From Prochlorococcus sp. AG-402-N10 (GTDB taxonomy: Bacteria; Cyanobacteriota; Cyanobacteriia; PCC-6307; Cyanobiaceae), in assembly GCA_003216465.1 (NCBI GenBank), contig QCIU01000007.1, forward strand, positions 1 through 64,000: a stretch of 64,000 bases of DNA. Direction: 5' to 3'. The translations under genes were made by a program, and so were the position numbers. The number at the start of each line of letters is the position of its first letter. The first letter of the stretch is position 1. The notes under the pieces were generated by a model. It searched no databases and had not been told where the DNA came from. It saw only the letters and a program-made list of their open reading frames with translations. This document shows positions 46,641 through 55,550 of the stretch, piece by piece.

Positions 46641-47087
46641 TTATTCATTGTTATTTATAGATTGAATAATTCCATCTTTAACCGTTATTGAAACTTGCAT
46701 CTTCTTAATAAGATTATCTCCAACGGAAACATCACAAAAGCTGTCAACCTGTCCTTGATCAACAACTTCATCCATTTTTAATTCACGAACTTGACTTTGT
46801 TGTTGCAATAAATTTCTTTTTTGCTCTTCTAATTCGTTTCTTTTTGCAGCAACTTGTTGCTGAACTTGCCCAACTTGCTCTTGAACTCTAGGATCTAATG
46901 GATTTACTGACTGTGATCTTATATTACTTACTATTTGTTGACCTTCTTGTTCAAGTTGAGACAACTGTTGATCAACTGCCGAAATTGCATTACTTAATTC
47001 CTTTTCAGCATCTTCTTTCCAAGTAGGAGTAACTATAGCTTTTATAGCTATAGAACGTTTAATGGATATTGAGTTTTTTGTTTCCAT
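46641..47087 (-). CDS. YlqD family protein
   Basis: 148-residue protein of the YlqD family. N-terminal ISIKRSIAIKAIVTPTWKEDAEKEL leads into a long Gln-rich coiled coil (about 38-105). The C-terminal KMDEVVDQGQVDSFCDVSVGDNL is a small beta domain. Function is unknown in all bacteria that carry it. It stands between the E2 gene and the acyl-activating gene, both on the same strand. Confidence 0.8.
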   Translation of the reverse strand: METKNSISIKRSIAIKAIVTPTWKEDAEKELSNAISAVDQQLSQLEQEGQQIVSNIRSQSVNPLDPRVQEQVGQVQQQVAAKRNELEEQKRNLLQQQSQVRELKMDEVVDQGQVDSFCDVSVGDNLIKKMQVSITVKDGIIQSINNNE

Positions 47088-47144
47088 AAAAAATAAAATT
47101 ACCCTTTTAATATAGAGATATCAAATCAAATTTTCTTTTTTAAT

Positions 47145-49070
47145 TTATTTTTTATACATTTTTTCTATTTCTAATGAATACAAATCAACAATTTCTCTTC
47201 TTTTCTGCTTAAGTGTTTGAGTCAGCAATCCATTTTCTAAAGTGAAAGCTTCAACAAAATAACAATCTAGTATCTGTTCCTCAAATCTTGCTCCTAATCT
47301 ATTTTTTAGCAAATTATTTATTTGCGATTTAAAAAATAAACCAATTTTTTTGTTCGAATTTAATTTGGAAAGATCATTCTCAAAGAATTTAGTTTCTACT
47401 AATTCTATATTTGGAGAAACAAGCGCTGTTAAACATTTTTTGTCTTGACCAACTAATTGAACTTGATTAATAAATTCAGAACTAAGAATTTCCGTTTCTA
47501 AGGGATTAGGCTCAATATTTTCTCCACTAGAGAGAACTATGGTATCTTTCGCTCTGCCTGTTATAACCAAAGACCCATTTGGAATAAGAAAACCTAAATC
47601 TCCAGTATCAAACCAACCATCTTTTGACAAAACATCATTTGTAGCTGAAACATTATTCAAATAACCTTTCATCACCTGAGGTCCTTTAACAAGAATTTTG
47701 CCTATCTCCTTAAACTTCAAAATCTTGTCTTTTTCTTCATTCATAATTTTAATTTCAGTAAATGCCAATGGCTGGCCTGAAGATCCTCTTACATTTAGCT
47801 CTCTTTTTCTACAAGTAAGTACTGGACTGGTTTCTGTTAATCCATAACCTACCAAAACATCTATACCTAAAGATTCAAAAAACAAATCAACATGTTCAGG
47901 TAAAGCACCGCCGCCATTAATTGGAAATTTAAGTTTTTCTCCACATAATTGTTTGAGAATACTTGGCCACAAAAAAGTAGAGGATAACTTATGTACAAAA
48001 AATCTACTTATAACAGATATTGTCAAAGAGATTTTTGCCCAAGAACTTACTTGATTAATTTCTAGATTTCTGATCTTTCTAAGATTTTTTTTAAAGATAG
48101 AACTGTTCTTTATCAAAAACTTTATGATTCTCTGTTTTTTAGGTGGCATTTTCTTTAAGGCCAAGAAAAAACCATCATGAATGGCTTCCCATAATCTAGG
48201 AACAGTCGCCATAACAACTGGTTTTACTTGTTTAATATCATCTTTCAAAAATTTTGGATTTGTATAAAATTGAGTACATCCGCATGAAAAAAAGAAATAC
48301 TCTGCACTTCTTTCATACGAATGCCAGATAGGTAATACGCTCAAAACAGAAGTCCCGGGTTCTGGATCGGCTATGTAGGCTAAATTTATAATTTGATGTA
48401 AAAAGTTTGCATGTGTTAAAGGAACACCTTTTGGTTTTCCTGTTGTCCCTGAGGTATAAAGAATGCTTGCAATATCATTAATCTGATGATTATCTTTTTC
48501 AAAATTATTATTTTTGAAATATTCTGTATCTCCTGCTTTGATAAATTCTGGCCAGTTTATTAAATCTTCAAAATATTCATCTTCCAAATTAATTATAAAT
48601 TTAAATCTTTTTTTTAGTTCATCTTTATTACTTAATTTCAACCATACTTCCTTGGATTGAACTATTAGCCCAACAGAATTAGAGTGTTCAATAATATACT
48701 CTAACTCTACTGAAGGAGAATTAATGCCTCTTACAGCATTAACAGCGCCTAATCGCATCAAACCTTGATCAGCTATCAACCATCTTGGTGAGTTTTCAGA
48801 TATTAATGTAACGACATCTCCTTTAACTAATCCATAACTTTTAAAAGCTATAGAAACTTTAGTAATTAAATTAGCTAACTGAGAATAGGAAAATTTTTCT
48901 TTATTTTTTCCTCTTAAATCATTAATAGCCAAAGTATTCCCACATTTAAATTTTAAGTATTCCCATATTTGATCAACATGGACAAAATTTTTTATATGTT
49001 CTCTTTTAATGACAAATTTTTCATTTTGTGAAGGAGATTTTGCTGTGGGCAAATATGCTAAATCATTCAT
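47145..49070 (-). CDS. Long-chain acyl-CoA/acyl-ACP synthetase
   Basis: 641-residue AMP-forming adenylating enzyme. The P-loop-like motif ILYTSGTTGKPKGVPLTH lies near 203-220, VGYGLTETSPVL near 400, and the hinge WFDTGDLGFL near 493. The gene length and domain order match cyanobacterial Aas, which recycles free fatty acids released from membrane lipids by loading them on ACP. CoA versus ACP use cannot be read from sequence. It is followed by ylqD and preceded by lipB. Confidence 0.87.
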   Translation of the reverse strand: MNDLAYLPTAKSPSQNEKFVIKREHIKNFVHVDQIWEYLKFKCGNTLAINDLRGKNKEKFSYSQLANLITKVSIAFKSYGLVKGDVVTLISENSPRWLIADQGLMRLGAVNAVRGINSPSVELEYIIEHSNSVGLIVQSKEVWLKLSNKDELKKRFKFIINLEDEYFEDLINWPEFIKAGDTEYFKNNNFEKDNHQINDIASILYTSGTTGKPKGVPLTHANFLHQIINLAYIADPEPGTSVLSVLPIWHSYERSAEYFFFSCGCTQFYTNPKFLKDDIKQVKPVVMATVPRLWEAIHDGFFLALKKMPPKKQRIIKFLIKNSSIFKKNLRKIRNLEINQVSSWAKISLTISVISRFFVHKLSSTFLWPSILKQLCGEKLKFPINGGGALPEHVDLFFESLGIDVLVGYGLTETSPVLTCRKRELNVRGSSGQPLAFTEIKIMNEEKDKILKFKEIGKILVKGPQVMKGYLNNVSATNDVLSKDGWFDTGDLGFLIPNGSLVITGRAKDTIVLSSGENIEPNPLETEILSSEFINQVQLVGQDKKCLTALVSPNIELVETKFFENDLSKLNSNKKIGLFFKSQINNLLKNRLGARFEEQILDCYFVEAFTLENGLLTQTLKQKRREIVDLYSLEIEKMYKK

Positions 49071-49100
49071 ATTTATAATCTTTCAAAATTTTTTTAGTTT

Positions 49101-49745
49101 CTATTCTGATACATAATTAAAATTAAAATCTTCCTGGATGAATTTTTTAACAATTTTCTTAACTTCTTTTATATCTAAATTTTTAGCGTAATCAGACATA
49201 TTTGCCATTTTACAACCCTCAATGCCGCAAGGAACAATCCTATCAAAATTCTCTAATTTACAGTCAACATTTATTGAGAAGCCATGAATTGTTACCCATC
49301 TTTTGCATCCAATCCCTATCGAGGCAATTTTTCTTTCTCCAATCCATACTCCAGTAAATCCCTTTTTAGTAGAGCAATTAATATTAAAACTCCCAAGAAC
49401 TTTAATGATAATTTTTTCAATTTTCCTTAAATACCAATTTAAATCTTTATTAAAATTATTTAGATCTAAAATCAAATATGTGACTAACTGTCCTGGCATA
49501 TGGCATGTAACCTCGCCACCTCTATCAATTTTAAATATATCTTGTTCATCTAATGAGAAGAGCAAGTTACTCATATTTGAGCCTCTTCCAAAGGTATAAC
49601 AAAGTTGATGTTCTCCTAACCAAATAAAACTCGTATTTGATTTACCTGAAATTAAGGCGTCTTGATATCTTTTTTGTAATTTATATACATCATTAAAGAA
49701 TGAAATTTTATCAGGTTGTTTAATTATTGATGTTCTATTAATCAT
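49101..49745 (-). CDS. lipB: Octanoyl-[acyl-carrier protein]:protein octanoyltransferase
   Basis: 214-residue enzyme that moves octanoate from ACP to lipoyl domains for later sulfur insertion. The conserved blocks are [21 protein letters not shown] (76-91), the lysine K139 in [10 protein letters not shown] and the catalytic C173 in VPCGIEG. All are present. It lies 30 bp upstream of the acyl-activating gene and diverges from hpf across 44 bp. Confidence 0.94.
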   Translation of the reverse strand: MINRTSIIKQPDKISFFNDVYKLQKRYQDALISGKSNTSFIWLGEHQLCYTFGRGSNMSNLLFSLDEQDIFKIDRGGEVTCHMPGQLVTYLILDLNNFNKDLNWYLRKIEKIIIKVLGSFNINCSTKKGFTGVWIGERKIASIGIGCKRWVTIHGFSINVDCKLENFDRIVPCGIEGCKMANMSDYAKNLDIKEVKKIVKKFIQEDFNFNYVSE

Positions 49746-49789
49746 ATTTAAGTAGATTTAGGAAGTATGAAAATATTATTAGTTTTATT

Positions 49790-50374
49790 ATGAAAATTTT
49801 AATCCATGGAAAGAATCTCGAAGTTACAGGCGCATTGAAAGAATATACTGAGGCAAAGATAGAAAAAGCAACGCATCACTATAAGGATATCGTTAAAGAA
49901 GCAGATATACATCTTTCAATCGAAAAAAATCCAAGAGTTTCGCACCAAAAAGCTGAAGTAACAATTTTTGCAAATGGAACTATTATCCGAGCTGAAGAAA
50001 AAACAGAGAATCTATATTCAAGTATTGATTTGGTTTCAAATAAACTTTGTAGAAAATTACGTAAATATAAAGAAAGGCATAATAAAACATTACATAAAAA
50101 CCTTGTAAAAAATAAACATTCTTATTCCAATGCAAATGAAGAAAAAGATTCTATTGGTAAAGATATATTTAATGGAGAAAGAGAAGCTATATTACCTGAA
50201 CCATCTATTAAAAATAAATATTTTGAAATGGTTCCTATTTCTCAAGAACAGGCTAGAAAACAATTAGATTTAATTGATCATGATTTTTATGTTTTTAGAA
50301 ATAAAAAAAATAATGAACTACAAGTCATTTATAGAAGAAACCATGGTGGATATGGGTTAATTCAGTCTAAATAA
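49790..50374 (+). CDS. hpf: Ribosome hibernation promoting factor, long form (LrtA)
   Basis: 194-residue light-repressed-transcript-A type factor. The N-terminal domain (IHGKNLEVTGALKEYTEAKI to about 105) binds the small subunit, and the C-terminal domain (about 135-194, MVPISQEQARKQLDLIDHDFYVF) dimerises ribosomes. A charged linker lies between. In cyanobacteria this protein rises in the dark. The deoC-like gene follows after 8 bp. Confidence 0.93.
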   Translation: MKILIHGKNLEVTGALKEYTEAKIEKATHHYKDIVKEADIHLSIEKNPRVSHQKAEVTIFANGTIIRAEEKTENLYSSIDLVSNKLCRKLRKYKERHNKTLHKNLVKNKHSYSNANEEKDSIGKDIFNGEREAILPEPSIKNKYFEMVPISQEQARKQLDLIDHDFYVFRNKKNNELQVIYRRNHGGYGLIQSK

Positions 50375-50382
50375 TATAAAAA

Positions 50383-51033
50383 ATGCTTAATATTGAATAT
50401 GAATTAAATGAAAAGATTCATGCAATTATAATTAATCCTTATTTATCTTTGGATGACTTAAATAAAAACTGCGATTTAATTCAGAAATACTCTATCAGAA
50501 ATATTACTACATCTCTTAACTTTTTAAGTCATATTAAAAATGTATTAAGTAATCATAAAGTAAATATAAATACTCTCATTTCTTTTCCTTTTGCTGACTT
50601 GCCGGTTGATTTTATTGATGACTTTGTTTCCTATGCAAAAGATGCAGGTGCAAGTGGAATAGAATATACTCCTAATTTTTTTAATCTATCTAAAAATAAT
50701 TTAAATACTTTCGCCAATGAAATTGAAAGTATTAATTCCTCAGAATTACCAGTAACTATTATTATTAACAAAACAAAATTAGATAATGAACTTTTTGAAA
50801 AGGCCATAGAAATTTCCCTTGAAATAGGAATAACAAACTTTCAATTTGGAGATGGTTTTGGAACACCTATTTCTAAATTTGATGTAGTTGAAATATTAAA
50901 AATTTTAGATAATCAAAATTATATAAAAATTGTTGGAGGTATAAAAAAACTATCGCAAGTTATTGATTTATTTGATTCAGGTGTGGATAGTATTGGAACT
51001 TCAAATTTTAATGAGATCTTTAAAGAAATCTAA
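50383..51033 (+). CDS. DeoC-like protein lacking the Schiff-base lysine
   Basis: 216-residue TIM-barrel related to deoxyribose-phosphate aldolase (SLNFLSHIKNVL, ISFPFAD, GASGIEYTPN, IKIVGGIKKL). The usual catalytic FxKTSTGFG block reads FQFGDGFG (153-160), which puts Q154 where the Schiff-base lysine should be, and the usual Asp of GADEIDMV is E94. The second lysine K182 is kept. Aldolase activity by the known mechanism is therefore unlikely. It is 8 bp behind hpf and 9 bp before recO. Confidence 0.75.
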   Translation: MLNIEYELNEKIHAIIINPYLSLDDLNKNCDLIQKYSIRNITTSLNFLSHIKNVLSNHKVNINTLISFPFADLPVDFIDDFVSYAKDAGASGIEYTPNFFNLSKNNLNTFANEIESINSSELPVTIIINKTKLDNELFEKAIEISLEIGITNFQFGDGFGTPISKFDVVEILKILDNQNYIKIVGGIKKLSQVIDLFDSGVDSIGTSNFNEIFKEI

Positions 51034-51042
51034 CTTATTAAA

Positions 51043-51822
51043 ATGTCAGGCGAAAGCAGAATAGAAGGTCTATGTATTAAAGCTAGTCCATTAGGCGAAA
51101 GTGGTAGATTAATTACTGTTTTAACAGATGACCAAGGTATTATTAGGCTTGCAGCTCCAGGAGCCAGACGTCCAAAAAGTAGTCTTGCGGCAGCAACTCC
51201 TTTAACATATTTAAGTTTTCAGATCTTTGGGAATAGAAGTCTTAAGTCAGTTCGGCAGATTAAAATAATTAAGAGCTACAACGGGTTGGGCAAAAATATT
51301 GAATGTCTTGCGGCAGCACAAGCGATTACTGAATTAACGTTTTTATTAGTAGGAAACAACGATAAGCAACAAAGCTACTTATCTTGTGTCCTTATTCATT
51401 TAGATCGGATTTATCAATATAAGAATGAGTGTGAAGAAGACTTCAAAATGCTTTCAATGAGTATTCAATCTTTAATTCACTTATTAGCGCTTGGGGGAAT
51501 AAATATTCCTGTAAATTTTTGCTGCAAAACTGGTGAGCCTATTATTCCGCCTTTAGGTGATTGGAATTGGCAATGTTACTATTTACCAAATGAGGGATTT
51601 TCTACAATTGAAGATAAAGAAAGCATCTTAAAATTGAATGCATCTGAAATTGCTCTTTTGCAAAGGCTGCTTTTCCCAGAATTACCAATAAAATCAAATG
51701 GGGAATTATTAGGACCTAAAAAAGTTTGGGTTAAGATATTATCAATTATTGAAAGTTGGATTTCTGCGCAATTAGAAAAAGAATTATCATCGCTAAAAAT
51801 GTTAAGAGACTTTTACCTATAA
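51043..51822 (+). CDS. recO: DNA repair protein RecO
   Basis: 259-residue recombination mediator that loads RecA in the RecFOR pathway. The N-terminal OB fold is EGLCIKASPLGESGRLITVLTDDQG with GARRPKS. The helical domain carries CCKTGEP near 165 as a remnant of the zinc site. Length is typical. It is the third gene of the hpf-deoC-like-recO run. Confidence 0.88.
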   Translation: MSGESRIEGLCIKASPLGESGRLITVLTDDQGIIRLAAPGARRPKSSLAAATPLTYLSFQIFGNRSLKSVRQIKIIKSYNGLGKNIECLAAAQAITELTFLLVGNNDKQQSYLSCVLIHLDRIYQYKNECEEDFKMLSMSIQSLIHLLALGGINIPVNFCCKTGEPIIPPLGDWNWQCYYLPNEGFSTIEDKESILKLNASEIALLQRLLFPELPIKSNGELLGPKKVWVKILSIIESWISAQLEKELSSLKMLRDFYL

Positions 51823-51907
51823 TTAAGGTTAAAACTGTTACTAAATTAAAAGATCTCGTTGTTTCTGACTTTGACTGTTAACTTTATAAATAGTTAAATA
51901 ATTTCGA

Positions 51908-53074
51908 GTGGTTCATGTAGCCTGGTTAGGAAAAAAATCTCCCTTTTGTGGAAATGTTAGTTATGGAAATTTAACTACAGAACAATTAAAAGTTAGAGGA
52001 CATAAAGTTAGTTTTATACATTTTGATAATCCATCTAATACAAACGAGTCTAAACCTTTATTTTTAGCGAATGACCCTGAAGTAAGTCTTCCTTACCTAA
52101 TTAAATCTCAAGTTTACACAATCCCTTCTCCAAGAGCCGAAAAAGAATTAAGACTTTCATTAGAGAAATTAAAGCCAGACATAGTGCATGCAAGTTTAAC
52201 TTTATCGCCTTTAGACTTTAGATTACCTGAACTTTGTAAACAAATAAATCTTCCTCTGGTAGGAACTTTTCATCCTGCATTTGATAAAAAGAATAGAAAC
52301 TTAACTGCAAGTACTCAGCAACTAACTTATCAACTTTATGCTCCCTCGTTAGCAAAATTCCATAAAATAATTGTTTTCTCAGAGCCTCAAAAAACACTTC
52401 TAGAAAAACTAGGCGTTAGTAAAGAAAAGCAAATAATTATTCCAAATGGAGTTAATGAAAATATATGGCAACCTATGACAGTGAAAAGTAAGAAATATGA
52501 TTTGGTTAAAAGTAAACTAGGGGAGGGAAGAATCTTTATATATATGGGAAGGATTGCCAACGAAAAAAATATTGAAGCCCTTTTAAAATCTTGGCGTCAA
52601 ACAAAAACTAAAAATTGCAAATTAGTGATTGTTGGAGATGGGCCGCTAAAGCCGACTCTGGAAAATAACTTTTCTAACCTAGGAAAAGATAAATTAATTT
52701 GGTGGGGATCAGAAATGGATTTAGAAACAAGAGTGGCAATTATGCAAATAGCAGAGGTATTTTTTTTACCAAGTTTAGTAGAAGGACTATCTTTGTCACT
52801 TTTAGAGGCAATGTCGACAGGTACAGCATGTATTGCAACTGATGCTGGAGCAGATGGTGAAGTTTTAGATGATGGTGCAGGTATTGTAATCTCTACTGAT
52901 AATGTTGTAACTCAATTAAAAACTATAATTCCAATTTTGGTAGATCATCCTTCTTTCACAAAAACCTTAGGAGAAAAAGGTCGTGCGAGAGTAATTGAAA
53001 GATATACAATAAAAGAAAATATCCAAGCTCTTGAAAAACTTTATTTTGATTCTATAAAAATATTTAATAGTTAA
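51908..53074 (+). CDS. GT4 glycosyltransferase (possibly digalactosyldiacylglycerol synthase DgdA)
   Basis: 388-residue retaining glycosyltransferase of the GT-B fold. The nucleotide-sugar site is LPSLVEGLSLSLLEAMSTG (ExE pattern, about 283-301), and the mid-protein IPNGVNENIWQP and YMGRIANEKNIEALL are typical of GT4. The N-terminus VAWLGKKSPFCGNVSYGNLT resembles, from memory, the cyanobacterial DgdA (slr1508) group and not SqdX. Start GTG at 51908. Its stop overlaps convergent proC by 4 bp. The acceptor is unproven. Confidence 0.7.
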   Translation: MVHVAWLGKKSPFCGNVSYGNLTTEQLKVRGHKVSFIHFDNPSNTNESKPLFLANDPEVSLPYLIKSQVYTIPSPRAEKELRLSLEKLKPDIVHASLTLSPLDFRLPELCKQINLPLVGTFHPAFDKKNRNLTASTQQLTYQLYAPSLAKFHKIIVFSEPQKTLLEKLGVSKEKQIIIPNGVNENIWQPMTVKSKKYDLVKSKLGEGRIFIYMGRIANEKNIEALLKSWRQTKTKNCKLVIVGDGPLKPTLENNFSNLGKDKLIWWGSEMDLETRVAIMQIAEVFFLPSLVEGLSLSLLEAMSTGTACIATDAGADGEVLDDGAGIVISTDNVVTQLKTIIPILVDHPSFTKTLGEKGRARVIERYTIKENIQALEKLYFDSIKIFNS

Positions 53075-53883
53075 TGAAATTCCTTGCTACGATTACTTGC
53101 AGAAATTACAGCTTCAATCAAAGCAGATCTTAATCCCTTATTTTCTAAAACTCTTAAGGCTGATATTGTTGTACCTCCTGGAGAGGTTACCATATTCTTA
53201 AGCTCAGCAGTTGTTAAATTCGTATCCTTTATTAAACTAACTGTCCCTAGTATCATCTCCATTACCAATTCTTCAGAAAGTTGTTTTTGCAGTCCGCCGC
53301 TTAAGCCACCGTCACTTAAAGCTTCAACAATTAAGCCAATTATAGCTGGACCTGAAGATGTTAATGCTAAAAATATATCAAGCAAATCTTCAGGAAATTC
53401 ATAAATTTTACTAGAACTTTCAAATAATGTTTTTATAAATTTCTTCTGATTTTCTTCAATACCTCCCCCCCAAGTAATTCCAGTTAAACCTTTACCAATT
53501 GTTATTGGAATATTTGTAACGACCCTCACGCATTTATGATTTGGGAATCTTTCGACAAGTTTTTCTAAAGAAACACCAGCTAAAATAGAAACCAATAAAT
53601 TTCTACTATTTTGATTCTTATTTGATTCAACTATATTTTTAAGTTGTTGTGGTTTTACAGAGAGAAGTTTAACTTTACATTCCCAGACAATCGAAGATTC
53701 AAGGCTATTTGCCTGAAAAATATTAATATCATGATCATAGTTTTTTCTAATATTCTCTAAACTCTTTTTTGTATTTACTAAACAGTAAACATCCTTCGGA
53801 TTTATTAAATTTTTATCTAATAGCGGAGTGATTATAGCTTTTGCAATATTTCCAAAACCAATAACTGCAAGTTTACTAGTCAA
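53071..53883 (-). CDS. proC: Pyrroline-5-carboxylate reductase
   Basis: 270-residue NAD(P)H-dependent enzyme of proline synthesis. The Rossmann motif is AVIGFGNIAKAI (6-17). The dimer/active-site block SSGPAIIGLIVEALSDGG and VTSPGGTTISALRVLENKG are present. The start is TTG at 53883 (MTSKLAVIGFG). It is the last gene of the cluster der-ecfT-pipX-yggS-sepF-proC, an arrangement seen widely in cyanobacteria. sepF ends 6 bp upstream. Confidence 0.93.
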   Translation of the reverse strand: MTSKLAVIGFGNIAKAIITPLLDKNLINPKDVYCLVNTKKSLENIRKNYDHDINIFQANSLESSIVWECKVKLLSVKPQQLKNIVESNKNQNSRNLLVSILAGVSLEKLVERFPNHKCVRVVTNIPITIGKGLTGITWGGGIEENQKKFIKTLFESSSKIYEFPEDLLDIFLALTSSGPAIIGLIVEALSDGGLSGGLQKQLSEELVMEMILGTVSLIKDTNLTTAELKNMVTSPGGTTISALRVLENKGLRSALIEAVISASNRSKEFH

Positions 53884-53889
53884 GATTAA

Positions 53890-54465
53890 TTAAGAATAGG
53901 CTGATAATTTAGATTCCCCCCAAGCCGGTTCTGGAGTTGTATTAGTTTGTAAATTATATTGAGATGTCTTTTTATTTGAAACATTAGCTGGAGAGGCTTC
54001 CTCTGGGAAAGAACTTGTTACGTTTACACAACTTGGGGCAAAAAGGAAAATGCTTTCACCAACTCTTTCTTGATGACCATCTATTGCATAAGTGCCGCCT
54101 GCAACAAAATCAACAGCTCTTTGTGCTTGATCAGGATCCATCATAGTCAAATTTAGAATTACAGTTTTTCTCTCCCTCAATGCTTGAATTGCTTGAGGCA
54201 TTTCATCAAAACTCCTTGGTTCCATCAAACTAACTTCAGAAGAAGAACTAGAAATCCCAGGCATTCCTACCACATTTGAGGACCTATTATTATTCATAAA
54301 TTCAAAAGGATTAGATTTTGAAAGGACGTTTGATTTTTTTTGATTATGTTTGAAATCATTCATACCATCTAATTCATCCTCTGTTGTGTAGTCCAATTCA
54401 TCGAAGTCATCATCCAGATACTCATCACCTGCTACAACTGCCTTTAATCGAGAAATAAGTGACAC
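53890..54465 (-). CDS. sepF: Cell division protein SepF
   Basis: 191-residue FtsZ-binding protein. An amphipathic N-terminus ([13 protein letters not shown]) for membrane attachment is followed by an acidic linker and the SepF fold at about 75-150 ([26 protein letters not shown], then [17 protein letters not shown]). It recruits FtsZ to the division site in cyanobacteria, which lack FtsA. A 158-bp leader with paired hairpins precedes it. Confidence 0.93.
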   Translation of the reverse strand: MSLISRLKAVVAGDEYLDDDFDELDYTTEDELDGMNDFKHNQKKSNVLSKSNPFEFMNNNRSSNVVGMPGISSSSSEVSLMEPRSFDEMPQAIQALRERKTVILNLTMMDPDQAQRAVDFVAGGTYAIDGHQERVGESIFLFAPSCVNVTSSFPEEASPANVSNKKTSQYNLQTNTTPEPAWGESKLSAYS

Positions 54466-54492
54466 CTTTTAAATCCTCTTGAAATTGATAAC

Positions 54493-54539
54493 TAAGGTCA
54501 AAAACCTTAAGTAAGGTATTCATCTTTTATGGATGAATA
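54493..54539 (-). promoter_or_regulatory. Hairpin pair with alternative pairing in the sepF leader
   Basis: On the plus strand TAAGGT (54493-54498), ACCTTA (54504-54509) and TAAGGT (54512-54517) allow the middle element to pair with either neighbour. An 8-bp hairpin TATTCATC/GATGAATA (54517-54524 with 54532-54539) overlaps the third element by one base. In the sense (minus) direction these lie 28-74 nt before the sepF start. It could be an attenuator, a processing site or a partial terminator for yggS. No T run follows. Confidence 0.35.
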
Positions 54540-54623
54540 AACTACCTATACTTAAATAACGTTACTTATAGTTTACTGCAAGTTTAAAAACAATAATTTT
54601 ATAAAAAAATAATTAATTAATGA

Positions 54624-55262
54624 CTAATATGTTCTGTTACCAAAGATTATTGATCCTAACCTTAACCAAGTAGATCCAGCCTCTATCGCTTCTTTCCAGT
54701 CTCCTGACATTCCCATTGAACAATCCTTAAGTTTGAGTGAATCTGCAAGAACGCGGCATTTTTTGAATAGTTTAATATTATCTGTTGAGCTCAAACCTCT
54801 TGGGTTAATGGTCATTAGTCCTTTAATTTTGATACTCTTAAATTGCATAATTTGATCCCAATTTTCTGTCAATTCTTTGGGATTAAAACCTCCTTTGTTT
54901 GGGTCATCACTAAATTTAACTTGCAACATTATTAATGGATTTTTCTGCTCTTCAAATGAAATATTAGATATCTTTAATAACTTTTCATACGAGTCTACAG
55001 AATGTATATATTCGAAATTCTGAACAATTTTTCGTATTTTATTACTCTGGACTCTTCCAATGAAGTGCCATTTTATTTTTTTTAAATCTTTTAATATTAA
55101 TTGCTTCTCAAGGGCTTCTTGAAATCTACTCTCACCAAAATCGGTTTGTCCTTCATTAATAATAGTTTTAATTTCTTCACTACTAAACCCCTTGCTCACT
55201 GCAAGTAAATTTACATTTCCTGGTAATTTTTTTTTAATTTGTAAATAATTTGAAATTTCCAA
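54624..55262 (-). CDS. YggS/PROSC family PLP-binding protein
   Basis: 212-residue fold-type-III PLP protein involved in PLP homeostasis. The PLP lysine is K24 in LLAVSKGFS. The TDFGESRFQEALEKQ, WHFIGRVQSNK and GMSGDWKEAIEAGSTWLRLGSIIFG blocks are family hallmarks. It starts 3 bp after the pipX stop. The pipX-yggS pairing is known in cyanobacteria and the two are functionally linked there. Confidence 0.93.
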   Translation of the reverse strand: MEISNYLQIKKKLPGNVNLLAVSKGFSSEEIKTIINEGQTDFGESRFQEALEKQLILKDLKKIKWHFIGRVQSNKIRKIVQNFEYIHSVDSYEKLLKISNISFEEQKNPLIMLQVKFSDDPNKGGFNPKELTENWDQIMQFKSIKIKGLMTINPRGLSSTDNIKLFKKCRVLADSLKLKDCSMGMSGDWKEAIEAGSTWLRLGSIIFGNRTY

Positions 55263-55265
55263 ATT

Positions 55266-55532
55266 TTATAAAAAAGTTTGCGTAAATAAATTTTCCCATT
55301 TTGGTAAATCTTCAGATCCTTGTCTTCTAGCTTTTTGCAAGTTTAATTCTGATTGATTACGTGCATCTAGATAGGGAATAACTTCAAAAAAAACTTCTCT
55401 TTGTTTAATTTCGACTAAAAAAAACATTTTTTGGGCATATAAAGTGGCATAAATATCCTTCCCCTCATTACCTAGAGAAACTTGATACAACATTCCAAAT
55501 GTTGGGTGGTTTAAGTAACGCTCTGAACTCAA
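55266..55532 (-). CDS. pipX: PII-interacting protein X
   Basis: 88-residue coactivator of the global nitrogen regulator NtcA, sequestered by PII when nitrogen is plentiful. The Tudor-like N-terminal domain begins SSERYLNHPTFGMLYQV, and the two C-terminal helices (NQSELNLQKARRQ) are present. The start is TTG at 55532. It sits between ecfT and yggS. With the probable glutamine riboswitch it marks two nitrogen-status devices in this window. Confidence 0.93.
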   Translation of the reverse strand: MSSERYLNHPTFGMLYQVSLGNEGKDIYATLYAQKMFFLVEIKQREVFFEVIPYLDARNQSELNLQKARRQGSEDLPKWENLFTQTFL

Positions 55533-55550
55533 GCTAAAAACTGTAGTTAT

